Source: Planotetraspora kaengkrachanensis (GTDB lineage Bacteria; Actinomycetota; Actinomycetes; Streptosporangiales; Streptosporangiaceae). From it: DNA of 54,999 nt. The DNA lies in contig NZ_BONV01000057.1 in NCBI RefSeq assembly GCF_016862895.1, positions 1-54,999 of the forward strand, read 5' to 3'. A program made the translations under genes and the position numbers. The notes under the pieces were generated by a model that was not told the origin of the DNA, ran no database searches, and saw only the letters and a list, made by a program, of their open reading frames with translations. Position 1 is the first letter of the stretch. Every line of letters begins with the position of its first letter. Of the stretch, positions 26,701 to 34,430 are shown piece by piece.

Positions 26701-26867
26701 ACATGATCGCCGGAGTCCTTGAGGGAAGCTGTGGCTTCCGTAAAGGTCCTACGTTCCGACGTCGTACTTCAGCTTTTCAGCCGGGACTAGACCACACAAG
26801 AGGTTTGGGACAAGGTTTTGCCCGGCATGGCTGTCGGATGCGTCACACTATGACTACATGTGACAGG

Positions 26868-27860
26868 CTAGACCAGGACTTGTAATGCGTCCGGGATGGA
26901 CCGGAATTCCACCCATTCACGTTCTCCCAGGTAGTCGCCGTCGAGTTGGAAGGCGACCGGACGGGCCGCCACCAACGTGAACTTTTGTTCGTCATGGACT
27001 TGAACGAGGTGCTTACCCCTTGGTAATCCCGAGTGGTCTCCGACGATCTGCCGGACGAAGGAGAGGAACGAGGGCAGTCCCAGCTTCCGCAGCCCGAGCA
27101 CGTCGAGCCCCGTCTCGAAGCCGGCCCACGGCGTCGGGGTGATCGGACGGGACCCCGCGTAGGTCCAGGGCGAGACGTTGGAGACGATCGCCAGGAAGAT
27201 CCCAGGAGTGTCGGGCACGCGTGGCCGTACCAGCCGCAGGGCGGGGTGGCGGCGGTCGGTCACGAAGAAGTGCCGCACCGCGGTGTTCACGTAGAGGGTC
27301 GGGCGTGCCCGGTAGCCCGCGCTGCGCAGGCCCTCAACCGCTCTGACGACCTCCGCGTCGTACCCGAGCCCCGCACAGAAGGTGAAATATCGCGACATGC
27401 GGTGCTCGGCTGAGCCTGTGGGGCCGGGATCCAGCCCCGCCGCCTCGTCATGCCAGATCGCCTGGCCGAGCCCGATGGTCCGGCTGCGCCCGTCGCGGAG
27501 CGCCTCGAGCACGGCGCCGGTCGCCTCGACCGGGTCGTTGGGCAGGCCGAGCGCGCGGGCGAAGACGTTGGCGCTGCCGCCGGGGATGACGATGAGACGG
27601 GGGCGGCGGCTCGCATCCTCGCCGGGCTGGCCGTCGAGCATTCCGTTGACGGTCTCGTTGATCGTGCCGTCGCCGCCGAGGACGGCGACCGCGTCGAATC
27701 CCTTGGCGTGAGCCTCGCCCGCGAGTACGGCCGCATGGCCCCGGTAGGCGGTCTCCTCGACGGAAAGATCCACGGCTGCTCCGAGCGCACGGATGAGCAC
27801 GTCCCGGGTGCGCTGGTTCGTGGAGGTCGCCTTCGGATTGATGACGAGAAGAGCCCGCAT
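26868..27860 (-). CDS. Diacylglycerol/lipid kinase family protein
   Basis: 330 aa. The catalytic nucleotide motif GGDGTINETVNGML lies near residue 62, preceded by N-terminal LLVINPKAT and followed by VIPGGSANVFARALGLP, all typical of the DagK/YegS fold. CAGLGYDAEVVRAVE is the second domain's signature. It phosphorylates a lipid or sphingoid-like alcohol at the membrane; the substrate is not defined. Same strand and order with whiB1 as in M. tuberculosis (Rv3218/Rv3219). Confidence 0.9.
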   Translation of the reverse strand: MRALLVINPKATSTNQRTRDVLIRALGAAVDLSVEETAYRGHAAVLAGEAHAKGFDAVAVLGGDGTINETVNGMLDGQPGEDASRRPRLIVIPGGSANVFARALGLPNDPVEATGAVLEALRDGRSRTIGLGQAIWHDEAAGLDPGPTGSAEHRMSRYFTFCAGLGYDAEVVRAVEGLRSAGYRARPTLYVNTAVRHFFVTDRRHPALRLVRPRVPDTPGIFLAIVSNVSPWTYAGSRPITPTPWAGFETGLDVLGLRKLGLPSFLSFVRQIVGDHSGLPRGKHLVQVHDEQKFTLVAARPVAFQLDGDYLGEREWVEFRSIPDALQVLV

Positions 27861-27968
27861 GCCTGAAGGTTAGACGACGTTTTGCCGCCCCCGCCGGGGA
27901 CTTCCCGCACGTACGCGGCGACGACGCCCCGATCGGGCCGAATGGCCGTACGGGTAGGGTTGGGCACT

Positions 27969-28394
27969 GTGATCAGCCACACCGCCGGTCGCCCGGCGAC
28001 CCTGACCGTCGCGGCGGCCGTACTGGCCGCCGAGGGCGTGTTCGCCCTGGTACTCGGAGGCTACGTCGGCGTCGAGACCGTGGTCGGCCGGCCCGCTGAT
28101 CTGATCAGCGCCCTGATCGTCGCGGCGTTCGGCGTGCTGCTCGGCCTGGCCCTGCTCTGGGTGGCCTGGGGCGTGTGGCAGGCGCTGCGCTGGAGCAGGG
28201 GGCCGGGCGTGGTGACCCAGATTTTCATCGTGCCGGTGGCGATCTCCCTGATCGGCGCCGGCCAGCACATGTACGGCTGGCCGCTCGTCGTCCTGGCGGT
28301 GATCGCACTGGTCGCACTGCTTGCGCCGCCGTCGACGCAGGCACTGATGGGCGAAGAGGGCTCCCCGGAGGATTCCCAGGGGCCGCGGGGCTGA
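27969..28394 (+). CDS. Small four-helix membrane protein
   Basis: About 141 aa from GTG 27969 (ATG 27942 is possible and would add nine residues). Four hydrophobic segments: about 9-35, 48-70, 85-102 and 106-122. No catalytic motifs. The C-terminus is acidic (GEEGSPEDSQ). An equivalent integral membrane protein (Rv3217c) lies at the same place in M. tuberculosis as I remember it. Function unknown. Confidence 0.8.
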   Translation: MISHTAGRPATLTVAAAVLAAEGVFALVLGGYVGVETVVGRPADLISALIVAAFGVLLGLALLWVAWGVWQALRWSRGPGVVTQIFIVPVAISLIGAGQHMYGWPLVVLAVIALVALLAPPSTQALMGEEGSPEDSQGPRG

Positions 28395-28405
28395 TCCCGC
28401 GGCCC
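28380..28405. terminator. Bidirectional hairpin between membrane protein and sigma factor
   Basis: GGGCCGCGGG and CCCGCGGCCC pair perfectly over 10 bp with a 6-nt loop that contains the membrane-protein stop codon. It ends 2 nt before the sigma-factor stop. The genes converge. Confidence 0.8.
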
Positions 28406-28406
28406 T

Positions 28407-29186
28407 CTAGTCTTCGGCGGTCAGGCCTTCGCGCAGCTGGGCCAGGGTCCTGGCCAGCAGGCGGGAGACGTGCATCTGCGAGATGCCCAGCTCGGTCGCG
28501 ATCTGCGACTGGGTCATGTTCCCGAAGAAGCGGAGCAGCAGGATGCGCTTCTCCCGCGGAGGCAGGCGCTCAAGCAGCGGCTTCAGGGACTCGCGATACT
28601 CGACGCCCTCGAGCGACTCGTCGACGATGCCCAGCGAGTCGGACACGGCGGGCGCGTCGTCGTCACCCGAGTCGGGGGCGTCGAGGGAGACCGTCGAGTA
28701 GGCGTTCGCCGACTCCAGGCCCTCCAGCACCTCTTCCTCGGTCATCTGCAGGTGCGCGGCGAGCTCGGCGACCGTGGGCGCGCGGCTCTCCCGTTGGGAC
28801 AGCTCGCTTATCGCCTTCGTCAGCGAGAGCTTGAGCTCCTGCAGGCGGCGCGGCACCCGGACGGCCCAGCCCTTGTCGCGGAAGTGACGCTTGATCTCAC
28901 CGACGATCGTCGGCGTCGCATAGGTGGAGAACTCGACGCCACGAGCCAGGTCGAACCGGTCGATCGACTTGATGAGGCCGATCGTGGCGACCTGCGTGAG
29001 GTCGTCGAGCCACTCGCCGCGGTTGCGGAAGCGCCGGGCGAGGTACTCCACCAGCGGCAGGTGCAGCTCCACGAGCTCGTCGCGGATACGCTGCCGCCGC
29101 GGGTCGTCTGCCGGCAACTCCGACAGCTCGCCGAACAGCGTGCGAGCCCGCACGCGGTCGGGAACCGCCGAGTCGCCGGAGGCCAT
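28407..29186 (-). CDS. SigF/SigB-type stress sigma factor
   Basis: About 259 aa from ATG 29186 (AAAGGA 9 nt upstream); GTG 29207 overlaps the upstream stop as GTGA and would give 266. Region 2 includes LVEYLARRFRNRGEWLDDLTQVATIGL and FSTYATPTIVGEIKRHFRDKGW in outline; region 3 PRRLQELKLSLTKAI; region 4 LPPREKRILLLRFFGNMTQ and SQIATELGISQMHVSRLLAR. It is the SigB/F/G family of general-stress or developmental sigma factors. The gene just upstream is an RsbW-like kinase, its probable antagonist. Many paralogues exist, so no single name is given. Confidence 0.92.
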   Translation of the reverse strand: MASGDSAVPDRVRARTLFGELSELPADDPRRQRIRDELVELHLPLVEYLARRFRNRGEWLDDLTQVATIGLIKSIDRFDLARGVEFSTYATPTIVGEIKRHFRDKGWAVRVPRRLQELKLSLTKAISELSQRESRAPTVAELAAHLQMTEEEVLEGLESANAYSTVSLDAPDSGDDDAPAVSDSLGIVDESLEGVEYRESLKPLLERLPPREKRILLLRFFGNMTQSQIATELGISQMHVSRLLARTLAQLREGLTAED

Positions 29187-29203
29187 GGCACGGGTCCTTT
29201 CGG

Positions 29204-29629
29204 TCACGCCGGCCTCGCCGCGCCTCGCCGCTTGCGCAGCATGATCGCCATGTGATCGGGATGATCGGAGATGGCGTCCACATCGTCGGCCAGGGCGGTC
29301 AGCACCATCCAGGCGAAGTCGTCTCGCTTGGGGCTGCTGACTCCGACCGTGTCGACCTCCACACGGACCGTCATCTCCTGTCCCGTGAGCTCGAACTCGG
29401 CCCGGAGATCGGTGCCCGGCACCGCATGCCGCAGAAGCATGGCGCACGCCTCGTCGACCGCGATGCGGAGATCCTCGATCTGGTCCAGGGTGAAGTCGAG
29501 CCGCGCCGCGAGCCCGGCCGTGGCCGTGCGCAGCACAGACAGATAGGCGCTCACGGCGGGCAGTCGAACGCTCACAGCGTCCCGGATCCCGGTCACATCC
29601 ACCGCAGGCGTCTCGGTTTCCTCGGTCAC
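29204..29629 (-). CDS. RsbW-like anti-sigma serine kinase / ATPase-fold protein
   Basis: About 141 aa from GTG 29629 with GGAGG close upstream. HATPase fold: helix DFTLDQIEDLRIAVDEACAMLLRHA carries the N-box region, and the C-terminal WMVLTALADDVDAI follows. The glycine-rich ATP lid is weak, so kinase activity is not assured. It overlaps or abuts the sigma-factor start, the usual anti-sigma/sigma layout. No anti-anti-sigma (STAS) gene is adjacent. Confidence 0.8.
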   Translation of the reverse strand: MTEETETPAVDVTGIRDAVSVRLPAVSAYLSVLRTATAGLAARLDFTLDQIEDLRIAVDEACAMLLRHAVPGTDLRAEFELTGQEMTVRVEVDTVGVSSPKRDDFAWMVLTALADDVDAISDHPDHMAIMLRKRRGAARPA

Positions 29630-29803
29630 GTTCCTCCTCGCCCATTCGAGCCGGCGCAGTGCCGTTGTCTGCAACTTACCGCCACTCACTCCATGTTGCT
29701 TCGCTCGGACGCGCCGATTGTGGTGATCTTGGGGGTAACTCCTCGTAAATTCCCTGGGGTTTCTCTGCCCGTGACCGGAGCCTCACCTGGGCCCGGAAAT
29801 GAT

Positions 29804-29839
29804 CAGGCCCCGCGCGGTCGAACGACCGTGCGGGGCCTG
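29804..29839 (-). terminator. sodN terminator hairpin
   Basis: Arms of 17 nt (CAGGCCCCGCGCGGTCG with its near-perfect complement, one G-T pair) around a 2-nt loop. It lies 14 nt beyond the sodN stop. The remaining 29630-29803 region upstream of the RsbW-like gene should hold its promoter, but I cannot place it with confidence. Confidence 0.8.
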
Positions 29840-29852
29840 GTGATCGCCTGGC

Positions 29853-30257
29853 TCAGGCGGCCGCCTTCGTCTCCCAGAAGATCTTGGCGATTTCGTCGAT
29901 CTTCGCGAGAAGCTCGTCGGCCTGCGCGGGGTCGACCGTTCCCTTGCCGCCGGCCGCGCCGGCGAGCTTGGTCGCGTCCCAGAACAGCTGGTGAAGCTGC
30001 GGGTACTGCTCCAGGTGCGGGGGCTTGAAGTAGTCGGTCCACAGCACCCACAGGTGATGCTTCACCAGTTCGGCGCGCTGTTCCTTGATGATGAGGGCGC
30101 GGGTCCTGAAGACCGGGTCGTCACTGTCGGCGTACTTCTTCATGATCGCCTTGACGGACTCGGCCTCGATGCGGGCCTGGGCCGGGTCGTAGACCCCGCA
30201 CGGCAGGTCGCAGTGGGCGGACGCCTCGTGCTTGGGCCGCAGCAGTCGTGCGAGCAT
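29853..30257 (-). CDS. sodN: Nickel superoxide dismutase
   Basis: 134 aa from ATG 30257 (AAGGA 7 nt upstream). A 14-residue propeptide (MLARLLRPKHEASA) precedes the nickel hook HCDLPCGVYDP. Removal of the propeptide frees His1, which binds Ni with Cys2 and Cys6. The rest is the four-helix NiSOD subunit (ARIEAESVKAIMKKY, KHHLWVLWTDYFKP). The divergent gene encodes the processing protease. Usually nickel-induced; I see no clear Nur palindrome in the 80-nt shared promoter region. Confidence 0.97.
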   Translation of the reverse strand: MLARLLRPKHEASAHCDLPCGVYDPAQARIEAESVKAIMKKYADSDDPVFRTRALIIKEQRAELVKHHLWVLWTDYFKPPHLEQYPQLHQLFWDATKLAGAAGGKGTVDPAQADELLAKIDEIAKIFWETKAAA

Positions 30258-30337
30258 CTGAATCCTTCCGTAGGAATGCAGCACTGTCCAAGCCCGACCT
30301 TACTCGTACCGGAAACAACTAGTCCGTGGAGGGGGAT

Positions 30338-30649
30338 GTGATCACAGCCGTCCGTGTCACGGGGGACTCGATGATCCCCGCACTGCGCCCCGGAGACTGG
30401 CTCCTGGTACGGCGGGGCGCCGCGATCAGGCCGGGAGATGTCGTGGTCGCCAGGCGGCCGCACGGCCTGATCGTCAAGCGGGCCTTCCGGCTCACGGACG
30501 AGGGCTGGTGGGTGGAGAGCGACAACCAGCGGGCCCCAGGGCGACAGGACAGCTGGAACTTCGGCGCCGTCCCCGCCGATGACGTCGTGGGCCGGGTCGT
30601 CGCGCGCTACTGGCCCTGGCCGTTGCGCTTGTTCTGGCGGGCGCGGTAG
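30338..30649 (+). CDS. sodX: NiSOD maturation protease (S26 signal-peptidase-like)
   Basis: 103 aa from GTG 30338, with GGAGGGGG just upstream. The catalytic Ser is in VTGDSMIPALRPGD and the general-base Lys in IVKRAFRL, the minimal Ser-Lys dyad of S26 peptidases. It has no membrane anchor, unlike signal peptidases. It cleaves the NiSOD propeptide. Its last 43 nt overlap the 3' end of the convergent CGNR gene. Confidence 0.92.
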   Translation: MITAVRVTGDSMIPALRPGDWLLVRRGAAIRPGDVVVARRPHGLIVKRAFRLTDEGWWVESDNQRAPGRQDSWNFGAVPADDVVGRVVARYWPWPLRLFWRAR

Positions 30650-31149
30650 GCCGCGACGTTGGCCCGGCTCGCGCACCGCTCCGAGCAGTAGCGCCGGGAC
30701 CGGTTGGAGGACGTGTCCAGATAGGCGTTGCGGCACGGCGTGGCCTGGCAGATGCCCAGTCGGTCGGCGCCGAGGCTCGTGACCACGCTGGCGAGGCCCA
30801 TGACCGACCCGACGGCGAGGGCGTCGGCGACCCGGCCGCCCTCCGTCAGGTGCATGTGCCAGGCCTGCCCGTCGTGGCCGGAGATCTGCGGATGCACGGG
30901 ATGGCGGACGAGAAGGCCGTTGAGCCGCTCGACCACGTCCGCCTCGTCGCCCGCGGCCGCGGACTCGAACACGCCCCTGAGTTCTTCGCGCAGTTCACGC
31001 AGGGCGTCGAGGTCCCGCCGCGTGACGCGGGCGGCCGACTCGGTCCGGCCGGTCTCCTCCAGGAGGGCGCGCAGCGTGTCGAGACTGTTCAGGTCCTCGG
31101 TGCGGTTGACCAGGAGGACGGCCAGTTCTGCATATGACGTCAGGTCCAC
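30607..31149 (-). CDS. CGNR zinc-finger protein (ABATE domain)
   Basis: 180 aa. N-terminal helical ABATE domain (LAVLLVNRTEDLN). The C-terminal zinc finger has Cys in LGICQATPCRNAYLD and YCSERCASRANVAAYRARQ, the latter a variant of the CGNR motif (CASR instead of CGNR). A putative DNA-binding stress regulator. Convergent with sodX; the coding regions overlap by 43 nt at their basic C-terminal tails. Confidence 0.85.
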   Translation of the reverse strand: MDLTSYAELAVLLVNRTEDLNSLDTLRALLEETGRTESAARVTRRDLDALRELREELRGVFESAAAGDEADVVERLNGLLVRHPVHPQISGHDGQAWHMHLTEGGRVADALAVGSVMGLASVVTSLGADRLGICQATPCRNAYLDTSSNRSRRYCSERCASRANVAAYRARQNKRNGQGQ

Positions 31150-31418
31150 TGGGACGACCTAGGGATGTAAGGGACGACTCCGTTCATCGAGTATTACACG
31201 GCAGGGGTTCGCACGGAACTCCCCAGGTCACGGATGATCTCTTCCTCATCCCGATCCTTCGGCTCCCAGGCGTGTGGCACAATCGGAAAACGGGTGACCC
31301 CCGTACCCCCTCAAGAGACGACCGTCAACGACGACGGCCTCCGGCGGCTACCGAAGCCTGGGCTTTCGTTCTCTTGCGGCGTCTAGAAGGAACTCGTCCT
31401 TTCGACACTGGGGTCGCT

Positions 31419-32603
31419 GTGACCGTCTCACCTGTTTCCTTGGCATCGCTGGATCTGGATCCGGCCTTCGCGCTCCATCGCGGAGGCAAGCTGGAGGTCC
31501 GCTCCACCGTTCCGGTCCGCGACGCGGACGACCTGTCGCTCGCCTACACGCCGGGTGTCGCCCGCGTCTGCTCGGCGATCGCCGACAACCCCGAACTGGC
31601 CAACGACTACACCTGGGTCTCCAACGTCGTCGCCGTGGTCTCCGACGGCACGGCGGTGCTCGGGCTCGGCGACATCGGGCCCTCGGCCGCCATGCCCGTG
31701 ATGGAGGGCAAGGCGTTGCTGTTCAAGCAGTTCGCCGGCGTCGACGCCGTCCCGATCTGCCTCGACTGCACCGATGTGGACGCCCTGGTCGAGACCGTGA
31801 CCAGGCTCGCGCCGTCGTTCGGCGGCATCAACCTCGAGGACATCAGCGCGCCGCGGTGCTTCGAGGTCGAGGACCGGCTGCGCGAGGCGCTCGCCGTCCC
31901 CGTCTTCCACGACGACCAGCACGGCACCGCGATCGTCGTGCTGGCCGCCCTGCGGAACGCGGCCCGCCTCACCGGCAGGCCGCTGGGCGATCTCCGGGCG
32001 GTGGTCGCAGGCGCCGGCGCCTCGGGTGTCGCCGTGACCCGGATCCTGCTCAACGCCGGCATCGGCGACATCGCGGTCAGCGACTCCAAGGGCATCGTGC
32101 ACTCCGGGCGCGAGAACCTGCACCCGGTCAAGGAGGCGCTCGCCCGCGAGACCAACAAGCTCGGCCTGACCGGCTCGACCGAGCAGGCCCTCACGGGCGC
32201 CGACGTGTTCATCGGCCTGTCGGGCTCGACGGTCTCCGAGGCCGCCGTGGCGGCGATGGCGCCCGAGGCGATGGTCTTCGCGCTGTCCAACCCGACCCCC
32301 GAGATCGAGCCGTCGGTGGCGGCCCGCCACGCCAGGGTCGTCGCGACCGGCCGTTCCGACTTCCCGAACCAGATCAACAACGTGCTCGCCTTCCCCGGCG
32401 TCTTCCGCGGGGCGCTCGACGTACGGGCTCGGACGATCACGGAGAACATGAAGGTGGCGGCCGCGACGGCGCTCGCCGACGTGGTGGGGGACGCGGTTTC
32501 CGAGGAGTACGTCATCCCCTCGCCGTTCGACGACCGGGTCGCCCCCGCCGTGGCCGCGGCGGTCTCCGCCCAAGCCCGCCTCGACGGCGTCGCCCGCGCA
32601 TAA
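31419..32603 (+). CDS. Malic enzyme (NAD(P)-dependent, short type)
   Basis: 394 aa from GTG 31419. Oxidative decarboxylation of malate to pyruvate. Conserved blocks: LAYTPGVARVC, NVVAVVSDGTAVLGLGDIGP, catalytic Lys in VMEGKALLFKQFAGVDA, INLEDISAPRCFEVE, VFHDDQHGTAIVV (metal Asp), and Rossmann VAGAGASGVAVTRILL. No PTA extension, so this is the small bacterial form. The ribosome site is weak (GGGG 6 nt upstream). A CACAAT hexamer near 31279 could be the -10, giving a leader of about 130 nt. Confidence 0.94.
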   Translation: MTVSPVSLASLDLDPAFALHRGGKLEVRSTVPVRDADDLSLAYTPGVARVCSAIADNPELANDYTWVSNVVAVVSDGTAVLGLGDIGPSAAMPVMEGKALLFKQFAGVDAVPICLDCTDVDALVETVTRLAPSFGGINLEDISAPRCFEVEDRLREALAVPVFHDDQHGTAIVVLAALRNAARLTGRPLGDLRAVVAGAGASGVAVTRILLNAGIGDIAVSDSKGIVHSGRENLHPVKEALARETNKLGLTGSTEQALTGADVFIGLSGSTVSEAAVAAMAPEAMVFALSNPTPEIEPSVAARHARVVATGRSDFPNQINNVLAFPGVFRGALDVRARTITENMKVAAATALADVVGDAVSEEYVIPSPFDDRVAPAVAAAVSAQARLDGVARA

Positions 32604-32614
32604 CCCCTTCCCCC

Positions 32615-32817
32615 GTGATCATGCACCCCTTCGGGCGTGTGCCCAGTCACCTGCGCCTCCTCGCGCCGTGATCATGCACACGTTCGGGGGTGTACGGCGC
32701 CACCTGCGAAGACCTCGTTCGTGATCATGCGCGGATTCGTGCGCGTGCGGCCCCACCTGTGAAGCCTCGAGTCGTGATCATGCATCGCCTGATGCGTGTT
32801 CCGACTCGAGGCTTTTC
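32615..32817 (+). repeat. 53-nt repeat array B (four cores)
   Basis: Core GTGATCATGC starts at 32615, 32668, 32721 and 32774, each exactly 53 nt apart. The second and third units share CACCTG at unit positions 34-39. The first core lies 11 nt after the malic-enzyme stop codon. The last unit differs after its core and forms a terminator. With the promoter region to 32927 it fills this 324-nt gap. Confidence 0.93.
32762..32816 (+). terminator. Intrinsic-type terminator built around the last repeat
   Basis: AAGCCTCGAGTC (32762-32773) and GACTCGAGGCTT (32803-32814) pair perfectly, plus one more G-C pair, and end in TTTT. The loop contains the repeat core and an inner GCATC/GATGC hairpin. It is the best rho-independent-like terminator in the window and ends the malic-enzyme transcript. 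Confidence 0.85.
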
Positions 32818-32927
32818 GTCTGGAAGGCCCGGGGAAACTTGGGAATCCCTTGGGGGTTTCACGCTACGTGCTATAAAGAGAGCTCTCCGTTACCTATCGG
32901 CTATGCCTGTCCTGGGTGAGGAGAGCG

Positions 32928-34280
32928 ATGCGACGCGAACCCAACCGGCTGCTCCAGCAGCACCTGGCCGAGGCGGGCCTGTCCCGCAAGGCGCTGGCCG
33001 GCCGGCTGAACGATCTCGGCTCCGCCCGCGGGCTGACCGGGATGAGATATGACCATGGTTCGGTGCTGCGCTGGGTGGGTGGTCAGCGCCCGCGCGATCC
33101 GGTGCCGAGCCTCCTGGCGGAGATCTTTTCGCTGCGGCTCGGGAGGCCGGTGTCCGCGGAGGACATCGGCATGCCACGCGGAGCAGTCCCTCTCGATCTC
33201 GGACAGGAGTTCCCCCATTCGTGGGAGGAGGGTGTGGCAGGCGTGACAGCACTGTGGAAGGCCGACGTCGAGCGGCGCAGGTTCCTGCTCGATTCCACCT
33301 TCGCTCTGGGAGCGGGTTCCGCCGGGATCGCCCGCTGGCTGACGGTCCCGGCCCAGGACCGGCTCTCCGCGAACGGCCCGCGCAAGGTGGGCGTCTCCGA
33401 CGTGACCGCGATCCATGAGGTCACCCGTTCGTTCAGCGAACTGGACAACCGGTTCGGTGGTGGCAGCATTCGTGGACCGGTCGTGAAATATCTGGATACG
33501 GCGGTTACGCCTCTCCTGCGTGACGGCTCGTACGGCGACGCAACCGGGAGGGCGCTCGCCACCGCGGCGGCCGAGCTCACCAGGCTCGCCGGCTGGATGG
33601 CCTACGACCTCGAACAGCACGGCCTGGCTCAGCGGTACCTGATCCAGGCGCTCGGGCTGGCCCGCGGCGCGGGGGATCACGGCCTCGGCGGGGAGATCCT
33701 CGCGGGGTTGAGCCATCAGGCTCTCTACATCGGGCAGCCCCGGCACGGTCTCGATCTCGCGCGGGCGGCCACGATGGCGGCCACCCGGTCGGGGATCTTC
33801 TCCCTGCTGGCCGAGGCCCACGTGCAGGAGGCGCACGCGTTCGCCCAGCTCGGCGATGGTCCGTCGTGCGCCGCCTCGCTCCACCAGGCCGAGAAGGCCT
33901 TCGACCGGCGTTCGCCGCAGGACGAGCCCCGATGGATCTCCTACTTCGACGAGGCCTATCTCGCGGCCAAGTCGGCTCACTGCCTCCGCGACCTCGGCGA
34001 CGGGGCGGCCGCCGTACGGCATGCCCGGCGGTCGCTGCGGATGGACGGGCGGTTCGTGCGTGGCCGCATGTTCAACCTCTCGCTCCTGGCGTCGGCGCTG
34101 GTGCAGCAGGGCGAGCTGGAGGAGGCGTGCCTAGCCGCCGGCTCCGCCTTCGATCTCGCCAGGAGCCTCCAGTCTGTACGGACCAGGTCGTACGTGGACG
34201 ACTTACGCAAACGGCTTGAGCCGTACGCGGGGGAGCCGCAGGTGGCGGACCTGCTCGCCCGCAACGGTGTCCCCGTCTGA
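32928..34280 (+). CDS. NsdA-like regulator (N-terminal HTH, C-terminal repeat helices)
   Basis: 450 aa. GAGGAG 5 nt before ATG 32928. Residues 1-80 resemble the N-terminal region of Streptomyces NsdA/NsdB-type proteins (LAEAGLSRKALAGRLN, VLRWVGGQRPRDPVP, GRPVSAEDIGM), a degenerate helix-turn-helix. The rest is helical TPR-like (LGLARGAGDHGLGGEILAGL, QEAHAFAQLGDGPS). NsdA-type proteins repress sporulation and antibiotic production, but the family is large and this member's target is unknown. It begins 111 nt after the terminator. Confidence 0.82.
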   Translation: MRREPNRLLQQHLAEAGLSRKALAGRLNDLGSARGLTGMRYDHGSVLRWVGGQRPRDPVPSLLAEIFSLRLGRPVSAEDIGMPRGAVPLDLGQEFPHSWEEGVAGVTALWKADVERRRFLLDSTFALGAGSAGIARWLTVPAQDRLSANGPRKVGVSDVTAIHEVTRSFSELDNRFGGGSIRGPVVKYLDTAVTPLLRDGSYGDATGRALATAAAELTRLAGWMAYDLEQHGLAQRYLIQALGLARGAGDHGLGGEILAGLSHQALYIGQPRHGLDLARAATMAATRSGIFSLLAEAHVQEAHAFAQLGDGPSCAASLHQAEKAFDRRSPQDEPRWISYFDEAYLAAKSAHCLRDLGDGAAAVRHARRSLRMDGRFVRGRMFNLSLLASALVQQGELEEACLAAGSAFDLARSLQSVRTRSYVDDLRKRLEPYAGEPQVADLLARNGVPV

Positions 34281-34430
34281 CCTCCCTGGGCGGGCAACCG
34301 GGGTAGTCCGCTTTCGCCTGGTTGGGGGGTTAACGAGTTGCCAGATTTACCCAAGCGGGCGGAGTGGAGGCTTGAGCGGGGGCGGTCCGCCGGAGAGGCT
34401 GTCGGCCAGCCGACATTCGGGGGGAACGAC

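Noticed and set aside
26661-26885. 74-aa plus-strand frame upstream of whiB1
   Set aside because: It crosses the hairpin and promoter region and overlaps the lipid-kinase 3' end; no family resemblance or ribosome site.
31150-31418. Riboswitch or RNA gene in the malic-enzyme leader
   Set aside because: Only small hairpins (for example GAAGCC/GGCTTT near 31350) are seen; no known riboswitch core or tRNA-like fold could be recognised.
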